From assembly GCA_018417955.1 (NCBI GenBank), contig JACTVC010000005.1:62001-126000 (forward strand): 64,000 nucleotides of DNA, read 5' to 3'. Positions 56,001 through 64,000 of this stretch are shown one piece after another (the stretch's first letter is position 1; each line of letters begins with the position of its first letter). The stretch is from Laccaria trichodermophora. Its lineage: Eukaryota > Basidiomycota > Agaricomycetes > Agaricales > Hydnangiaceae. The position numbers and the translations under genes are program-made. Below the pieces are notes generated by a model. That model was not told where the DNA came from. It did not search any database and worked only from the letters and a program-made list of their open reading frames with translations.

Positions 56001-59000
56001 CAGCTACAGTCCAAAGAGAGGAAGAATGAGGGTTAGAAACTAGATGTGGGTGTATTTTAGCAAGATTCAAGATTGCTCCAGATATTCAAAGCTACCCTGG
56101 AAATCCATGAGAGGTTGACTACAGATGCAGGAAGAGATAACAGTGCAGATCTGATAAGACCTGCCCTGATAGACTGGGTCTTGTGACACCAGAGTCACTA
56201 AATAGGCATTCAGTTACACTAAATAAAAGATTACAGCTTGTCAGCAGGTTGGTGGTTTGAACCAAGCCAGAGGCAAGATTACATTGCCAGTTCATTTACA
56301 ACTGTAGCAGTAAGTGACAAGTTGCAAGGTGAGATCCCCTGGAGTCACCTATATCATGATGACTACATGTTGGAAGGTCCTGGTTGATGTTATAGAGTAG
56401 GGGAGGCTGTAAGGCTGTATTAGGTATGCAGCTGTCTACACTACCACATATATGGACCAGTAGATGAAGGAGTAATCTTTCATTTATCCAACCTTTTGGT
56501 GTAGAATTTCCAGAGAAGGAGTGGGGATTGTGCAGTGGAATTCTGAAGCATGAATGATCTCCACTAGATACTAGCAGAATATCTCTTGAATCAAGATCTG
56601 ACTTATATTGTAGCCAATCACAGCTTGGTCTTAACACCATTATCATTTTGGCTCACTATACAACATTCATCAACAGCTCCCCATATATAACACATAGATA
56701 GTGTGTTACACATCTGCTGGGGGGTGAGGATCATTGAATAAAGCACTTTATATGCTCATAGTGATCATCTAGTTACTGTCATTTGTAGATAGTATAGACA
56801 TATTGCATACCCTGTAGGAAATTCAGTATATTGGTTCTTGATATTATATAAAACCATTGTAAATGGTGCAGAGGATTCCACAAAGTAGAGGAGTAAGGGC
56901 TCTTGTTTGGGTATTGTCTTTGGCATGGGGACAGAGCAGCAAAACATAAGAGCAAGGCAATAGACCATTACTAATGGCCTGCGCACATTTCTCATTATGG
57001 AAATATATATAGAAAATCAGACAAAAAGAGGGGAAAATAGATATATGGTCAATATGGTAATTAATACAAATACAGCCAGAAAATTAAAGAGAAATTCAAT
57101 AATGCTAGAAAATTAGAAAATTAAAATTAAAATAATAAAATATTGTTGAAAATATTGGGGTACAATATACAGGGTCTGTGCATATTTTCCAATATGGTAA
57201 TCAATATAAATATAGGCAGAAAAATGATAAAAAATTCAAATGATATGTGATAATTTTGTGTTTACTTGGTTTGTGCATATTTCCAAATATGGTAATTAAT
57301 GACAATATGGCCAGAAAATTAGAAGAAAAACAGAAACATAATGTACTATTATGGACAATATTGACATACTATGAATATAGTTTGTGCACATTTTTTCATA
57401 TAGTAATTGATACAAATATAGCCAGAAAAATAAGAAAATGGACTGTTGTTGACAATATTGGTTATGTACATGGCCTGTGCACATTTGCTAATATAGTAAT
57501 TAATACAAATGTAATTAGAAAAATCAGAAAAATCATGTGATGTAAATAGGTCTTGGTGTACTGTTTACTTGGTCTGTGCATATTTCCAAATATAGTCTAT
57601 AATGGAAATATAGCCATAAATATACAGGAAAAAGAGAAAAATAATAGACTATTGTCAGGAATATTGAGGTACCATATACATGGTTTGTATGCATTTTATA
57701 ATATAGCAATTAAGATGAATATAGTGTGAGAATCAGAAAGAAAAAACAGAAAAAAAGCACAGACATACTATTAACTGTTATTGACAATGTGGGTGCATGG
57801 TGGACATGATCTGTGCATATTTCCAAATAAGGTAATTTGTGCACAAATATGGCTAGAAAATCATAATAAAATGAGAGTAACATTGGAGAAAATGTAGATG
57901 GTAATTACTGGTGGTCATAATGTTGCAGGGCTGATTTCGGAGTCCATTTTGCATTTTCAAATGACAAATATTACTATTTTAAATGAAAATCATTTATAAA
58001 ATATGGTAAAAATGAGAAAAAATAGAACTTCTTGTTGGGTACTTTTGTCAAGGTCTAAAATCCATGTCTAAAAAAGAAAATTCAAATATTTCTAATAGAG
58101 AGATCAGAATTCTGGAGGATTCAAGCCATTTCTGCAGATATCAATGGGGCACAGTAAAGTACCAGCAGAAAAAATTCAAGATGTCATTATAGCCCACAGA
58201 CATGAATACATTACATCATATACATTTACATGAAACATCAGACTCTGACAATCCTCAGAACCCTCTCCAGTGCTCAGGAACATATCTCTATGGGAGTGAG
58301 AAATATAGTTAGCATGGTAAATGTAACAATGCCCAGAACTCTCTCTAGTTTTCAGAAACATAGGTCCACTGCAGTGAAGAATATGTGTAGTATGTCAGTC
58401 CAGTGAGCAACTCCCTACACACACATCTTACTCTTTCCACTCCCCAACATTGTGCAACTATCAGTGTTACTATATGCTTAGTCAAATTCTGCTTACATCA
58501 TCCATTTTGTACATTACACCTCATGTAGTCCATGAGGGAATCTATCCCTTTAACCACACTATTGCTCATGTTGCTCAACTTGAAGCCCTACTAACAGCTG
58601 TAACTTGAACACTAGGCAATACATGTGAGGAGCCTTTGTGACTTGCATGATCATAGCACTGTCCAATGGGTCTGTCCATGAAGATCAGAGCATGGGTACT
58701 ATGAACTGTCACATTCCATGGCTCCTAGCTATTGATTGATTGGCTGGAACGACCTACTCCTTGGGTCACAACAACTTTGGTTGCATTGTCTGTTAGACAT
58801 TCCAACAGCTGTTCCACTACTCTAGGGACACTTATGTTCAGTAGTGTACCACAATATAGCTTGCACATCAGCCAATATTTATCTCTGCATGAATAATAGA
58901 CAACAGTAATGATTCAGTAGGTAGGGCTAGTCTATTATAGGCAATTACCAATATAAACTCAATATAAGAGCAGTCAGTAAAAACCTTCATTATCTGAAGA

Positions 59001-59734
59001 AGCAGAATTTAGAGGCTATAACTATATAAAAAATAGCTGAATACCAATAGATACAGTTGCATGCAATATATAATCTGCTGTTTCTAGAACAAAAATACAA
59101 TATAAAAGTTAAAGGGCAAGTTTAGGACCAAAATTATCTTTATGATAAATTTTGTGGAAAAGTTGAATCCAGAAGATAAAAGTTTGAATGGTCAGAAATT
59201 TTTGAAGTTATTTTTTTGAAACTAGGACCCCAGATACTCCATGACACTGGCAGGAAATTTTTTGCCTATGTGACATGGCTAAAACATTTCTGAGCAGTGT
59301 GACATGCTCAAAAGATTTTTCAGCAGTGTGACATGGCTCAAACATTTCTTAGCAGTGTGACATGACAAAAAGATTTTTCAGCAGTGTGACATAGCTAAAA
59401 CATTTCCAACCAGTCTGAAACACTTCAAATATTTCCGACCACTCTAACATGCTTCAAACATTTCCAACCAGTCTGAAACACTTCAAATATTTCCTACCAC
59501 TCTAACATGCTTCAAACATTTCCAACCACTTTCAGATGGCTAGGATATTTTTCAATGCAATATATCAACCCAAATATTTCTGGTCACAATATTGAAGGTC
59601 AAACATTTTTGCCCAATGCAATAATATATTTTCCTCCAGAGGCAAAAAAATAAATGGCCAAGGAACCTATTAGCCTGGATACATTCTTACATTTTACAAG
59701 GCTAATAGCTTGGTCAAGGTGGGTGACTGAAGTG
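53098..59734. mobile_element. FB3: 6,637-bp foldback element inside HelC, inverted copy of FB1
   Basis: Ends as in FB1, with target duplication CTGCCTT at 53091-53097 and 59735-59741. Same length as FB1 and identical open frames in the opposite sense (for example the 116-codon frame at 56296-56646 minus, and 54387-54845 plus). The extra ~430-bp segment of the long arm is on the right here (about 58380-58840). No transposase is recognised. Confidence 0.9.
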
Positions 59735-61390
59735 CTGCCTTTGAATGCCTGTGATGATCAGAAATAATGATGCAACTGAGCTGTGCATAACAAAAGGTCA
59801 AGAAGGATTTGTAGTTGGATGGCAGGCAAAGAAAGGTCCACATGGAAAGAGAATACTGGACACTCTGTTTGTAAAATTAGATAAGCCTTCAAAAACTATT
59901 CAAATACCTGGCCTTCCAGAAAATGTTGTGCCTTTAGTTAAGGGAACTAAAACTATTACATGTACATTCCCTAGTGATCTGAAGGAGTCTATAGAAAGAC
60001 AACAAGTTTGGGTTCTACCTAATTTTGCAATGACAGATTATGCAGCTCAAGGAAAAACTAGACCATACAGTGTTGTCCATATTAACAGCTGCCATACTCA
60101 TATGTCTTACTACACTTGCCTCTCCAGAAGTGCAAGTGCAGCTGGAACTATCATTCTACAAGGCTTTGAACCTAGCATTGTTACTAGAGGATGTGCAAAA
60201 TATCTTAGGCAGGAACTCAGAGAACAAGAAATTCTAGATGAAATTACCAGGCTTAGATATGAAGGGTCACTTCCTTCTTGTGTTGTAGGATACACACACA
60301 ATTCATTAATCAGAAAATTTCAGAACTGGAAAGGTACAGCATATGTTCCAGAAAAAACAGATGCATCTTTGAGGTGGAGTGAAAGTGATCCAATGGATAT
60401 ACTACCTGTGGTTACAGACAGTCCATGGCAGATCATTGAGAGAGGCAAAAATAAGAAAGCAGAGCAACCCAAGAAAGCTTCAACATTTGTCCCAGCTAAG
60501 GGATCAGTTGCAGTCAAGCATAAGCTGGATGATGATGATGAGATTAATATAAAGAAAAGAGTAAACAAATACTGAAGCCTAAGTCTAGCATCAAGTTAAG
60601 ACTTCAATGGGATGGTATAAATTACAGTTGTGCATATGATAGCTTATTTGTGATTTTATATCATATTTGGAACATAGATCCTCTGAGGTGGACTACAAAT
60701 TTTACAGAGATCAACCAAGATTATTTAGGTGCATTGGCAGCTGGTTTCAACAAGGTGCTTGAAGGAACACTTATTTTAGAAAATGTAAGAGATGAACTTA
60801 GACATGATCTTCATAATTTAGATCCTATCAAATTTCCTATGGGCAAAACAGGAGCTAGTGTTGGACAACTTACATTTGAAATGCTTAAGTATGAAAAAAA
60901 TAATGCAGTGGCTGAAATAATATGTTCAGACTGTGGAAATGCATATGAAGTAGATGATACACTGGGATATGTTCTACATGCATCTGACCCTATACCAGCA
61001 TCAACTTCAAAATGGATAGGATCAATTCAGAAGCCATCTACAGAAATATGTGGGGGTTGCTCAGGTGAAATGATTGAGCATGTATCCTATGCAGAGGTTC
61101 CAAAGATTATCATCCTGGAGTACCCATACTGTAATACTAAAACTAGTCACAAGTTAAAGTTTGTAGTAAATGGAGAAGAAGTCTTACTGAGCCTGAGAGG
61201 GATCATATACCATGGGGATAATCATTTCCCCTCTAGAGTTTTTTCATATGAAGGTAAAGTTTGGTTCCATGATGGGATAACCACCAAAAATAAGTGTATA
61301 GAAGATGGGCATATAGATGATAAAAGCAATAATGATCTTAGATACTATCAAGATCAGGAACTTGATTTAGCTGTATATTCTCAACTTTAA
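59735..61390 (+). pseudogene. HelC segment: helicase end and peptidase-like C-terminal domain
   Basis: Resumes MPVMIRNNDATELCITKGQEG; later helicase motifs TDYAAQGKTRP and YYTCLSRSA are present. A frame change near 60560 (AAGAAAAGAGTAAACAAATAC against the longer A runs in HelB) separates it from the C-terminal part, which has INYSCAYDS near 60620, CSDCG and CGGCS, and HGDNHFPSR near 61215 where HelB has HFTSR. Stop at 61388-61390. Confidence 0.8.
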
Positions 61391-61732
61391 ATTAGAACTT
61401 TGTCTTGATAAATTTAACATTAAAATAGAATTCTAGATTAATACCTTTATAACATTGAATGCAAGCCACATTGATTTTGAAGAAAATCATTTAAAAGAAT
61501 TGTATATAAATGTCAATTGATTTTACAATTTCTTAGACATTGTTAATGTAACATTACCTACAATCTGTTCACACTAATTTGGTCCATAATTAATGTGGCT
61601 TGCATCCATTGTTAATGTAAATGATAAAATATGCCTTTTTAGAAAAACCCTTACTCTATATATTTTTCAGCATTGGAGGTCCATGGGAAGGACTCATACA
61701 TGCCATGCAAAGCACTGGCCCACACCCACAAG
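61391..61732 (+). other. HelC 3' flank and terminus
   Basis: The first 60 bp match the HelB flank (9252-9313, opposite strand). A possible 147-bp MITE lies at 61459-61605 with 14-bp inverted ends ATGCAAGCCACATT; I see no clear target duplication. The Helentron 3' terminus with hairpin occupies 61689-61732. Confidence 0.6.
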
Positions 61733-61862
61733 TTTGAGTAGTAATGGAACAGTGGCCTACATTAGTCTCACTCTTGTATGTCTATGTAGTAAGTATATCC
61801 TCCAAATCCAAAGGTCATCTTGTAGATAAAAAATCATTACTACAAAGACTTAAGTAAAGAAG
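61733..61862. other. Unassigned flank between HelC and FB4
   Basis: About 130 bp after the HelC 3' end with no repeat or gene that I can recognise. It may be part of the DNA into which HelC inserted. Confidence 0.4.
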
Positions 61863-64000
61863 CACTTCAGTCACCCACCTTGACCAAGCTATTAGCTAGG
61901 AAATCTTGAAAAATTATCCAGGCTAATAGATCCTTTGGCTATTTATTTTTTTGCCTCTGGAGAAAAATATATTATTGCATTGGGCAAAAATGTTTGGCCT
62001 TCAATATTGTAACCAGAAATATTTGGGCTGATATTTTGTATTGAAAAATATCCTAGCCATCTGAAAGTGGTCAGAAATATTTGAAGCATATTAGAGTGGT
62101 AGGAAATATTTGAAGTGTTTCAGACTGGTAGGAAATTTTTAAGCTGTGTGACACTGCTGAAAAATGTTTTAGCCATGTCACACTGCTAAGAAATTTTTGA
62201 ACCATATTACACTGCTGAGAAATTTTTTAGCCATGTCACACTGCTGAAAAATGTTTTGACCATGTCACACTGCTCAGAAATGTTTTAGCCATGTCACACT
62301 GCTGAAAAATGTTTTGACCATGTCACACTGCTCGGAAATGTTTTAGCCATGTCACACTGCTCAGAAATGTTTCAGCCATGTCACATAGGCAAAAAATTTC
62401 CTGCCAGTGTCACAGAGTATCTGGGGTCCTAGTTTCAAAAAAAAAACTTCAAACTTTTATCTTCTGGATTCAACTTTTCTACAAAATTTATCATAAGGAT
62501 CATTTTGGTCCTAAACTTCCATTTTTACTTTATATCATATTTTTCTTATAGAAAAACTAGATTATATATTGCATTCAGCACTATCTATTGGTATTCAGCT
62601 ATTTGTTATATAGTTATAGCCTCTAAATTCTACTCTATCAGATAATAAAGGTTGCTACTGACTGCTCTTATGTTGGGTATATATTGATAACTATCTATAA
62701 TAGTCTAGCCTTACCTACTGAATTATTACTGATGTCTATTATTCTTGCAAATCACCAGAAGTAAATATTGGCTGATGTGTGAGCCATATTTCTTCACTGA
62801 AGTATGTTTCTGAAGACTAGAGTGAGTTTGGGAACTGTCAGATTGACTATGCCAGCTTTTTTTTTCACTTTTATAGAGGTATGTATATTTCTGAGGACTG
62901 CAGAGAGCTCTGAGGATTGTCAGTGTCTGAAGTTATAGATATGTATAATATGATGTATTCATATCTGTTAACCATAATAACATGCTGACTACCAGTACTT
63001 TACTGTGCCCCACCTATTTCTGCAGGAATGGCTAGAATCTCCTAGAGTTCTGGTCTCTCTATTACAAATACTTGAATTTCCTTTTTTAGATATAGACCTT
63101 AGACCTTGACAACAGTACCCAACAACAAGTCCTATTTTTTTCTCATTTTTACCACATTTTCTAAATGATTTTCATTTAAAATAGTAATTGTGCCTCATTT
63201 ACTCTGATTTCAGCTCTGCAACATTATAACCAATAGTGATTACCATCTAATATTTTCTTTAATGTTTCTTGTACTTTATTGTAATTTTCTGGCAATATTT
63301 GCACAAATTACCTTATTTGGAAATATGCATAGACCATGTGCACTATACACCAACATTGTCAATAACAGTTACAGCTGAATGCAGAATGATAGGCCATGCC
63401 AGACCGACACATGCACAGGGCAGACTGTCAAATTTTCAAAGCAATATGATGGCTGAGGCTGCTGAGTTCTCACCAAGTTCTCACAATGAGTCAAATAATT
63501 GATGTTACTGTAGTACCACAGTAACATTTGAGAGTCTGCTCTATGTATGTGTTGATCTGCATAATCTATCATTCTGCATTCAGCTGTGATGGTATGTCTA
63601 TTCTTTTCTGTACTAATTACCATATTTGGAAATATGCACAGACCAAGTAAATAATACATCAACATTATCAACAACCATTTATGTTATGTGAATTTCTTTT
63701 CTCATTTTTGGCTATATTTTCATTAATTACTATATTAGGAAATGTGCACAGACCATGTTAATAGTACCCCATCATCACCACTCTTCCTATTTTATTCTGA
63801 TTTTATTCTGGTAAAATTCTATATATTGGAATGGATTATCTGTGCATCAAATGCAGGAGCTGTCAATGAAAGTGGTATTGCAAGTGTGTGAAGGCTGAGC
63901 TGCAGCTCAGTCCAAAGAGAGGAAGAATGGGGGAAAGAGACTAGATGTAGGCATATTTTAGCAAGATTTGAGATTGCTCCAGAAATCCAAAGCTACAGTT
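61863..64000. mobile_element. FB4: left part of a diverged foldback element
   Basis: Starts CACTTCAGTCACCCACC with the same subterminal hairpin stem, subterminal arrays (about 62050-62400) and arm units as FB1, but clearly diverged. It runs off the right edge, so the right end and target duplication cannot be checked; the seven bases before it are AAAGAAG. Confidence 0.8.
63371..63587. mobile_element. 217-bp MITE candidate inside FB4
   Basis: Ends ACAGCTGAATGCAGAATGAT and its reverse complement, with imperfect pairing continuing for about 60 bp. FB1 reads AATAACAGTTAATAGTATGTC without it at this place. No clear target duplication is visible. Confidence 0.6.

Larger units (their letters stand above)
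39008..61732 (+). mobile_element. HelC: decayed Helentron, 5' part displaced, four nested insertions
   Basis: A plus-strand copy of the same Helentron family, running from within DUF6570 (39008) to its 3' terminus at 61732 (GGACTCATAC, hairpin, CCACAAG before T). Interrupted by FB2, a solo LTR, a non-autonomous Helentron and FB3, and damaged by a ~0.5-kb deletion, a nonsense change and several indels. Confidence 0.8.

Overview
The window is a stack of nested transposable elements. I see no ordinary host gene locus and no RNA gene. It looks like a repeat-rich nuclear region of a basidiomycete, probably an Agaricomycete. The reasons are: Helitron proteins of the DUF6570 / Helitron_like_N / Pif1 helicase / C-terminal cysteine-peptidase-like architecture that I recognise from mushroom genomes; a Ty3/gypsy chromovirus with a long extra third ORF; and predicted 52-59 nt introns with a fungal-type branch site. 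No species can be assigned from sequence alone.

Layout. (1) 1-9251, plus strand: HelA, a Helentron-like rolling-circle element whose 5' part lies off the left edge. Its helicase gene carries a +2 frameshift and is split by a 4.96-kb non-autonomous relative (2447-7403) loaded with a 160-bp satellite. Its 3' flank contains a probable small five-exon gene on the minus strand (8165-8698). (2) 9252-38754, minus strand: HelB, the best preserved Helentron. Its gene runs 37247 -> 9314 and is interrupted at 14764-34371 by a chromodomain gypsy element with near-identical LTRs and the 5-bp target duplication GAGAG. HelA sits in the 3' flank of HelB. (3) The gypsy element (14764-34366) is itself split by a 6,637-bp foldback element (FB1, 21955-28591, 7-bp duplication TAGCAGC) and by a 374-bp solo LTR (28913-29286, 5-bp duplication ATTAC). 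(4) 38755-39007: a 3' stub of another Helentron, which is cut by HelB and itself sits in HelC. (5) 39008-61732, plus strand: HelC, a decayed Helentron gene split by FB2 (39282-46946), a solo LTR (48383-48701), a non-autonomous Helentron (49017-50868) and FB3 (53098-59734). (6) 61863-end: the start of FB4.

The nesting can be checked by arithmetic. Removing each insertion and one copy of its target duplication rejoins the reading frames. HelB becomes 8,322 nt (2,774 codons) after discounting a 4-bp duplication. The gypsy gag-pol becomes 8,034 nt (2,678 codons) after allowing for one lost base, with two in-frame UGA codons. HelA rejoins in frame after discounting its +2.

The most novel material is the foldback family. 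Its members are 6.6-7.7 kb with 17-bp ends reading CACTTCAGTCACCCACC, a hairpin just inside each end, subterminal ~30-bp arrays, kilobase-long inverted arms made of degenerate tandem units, 7-bp target duplications in all three complete copies, and no recognisable transposase. FB1 and FB3 have the same length and lie in opposite orientation. Also notable are the asymmetric hairpin ends of the Helentrons, the satellite inside one of them, the hidden spliced gene, and the 994-aa third ORF of the gypsy element.
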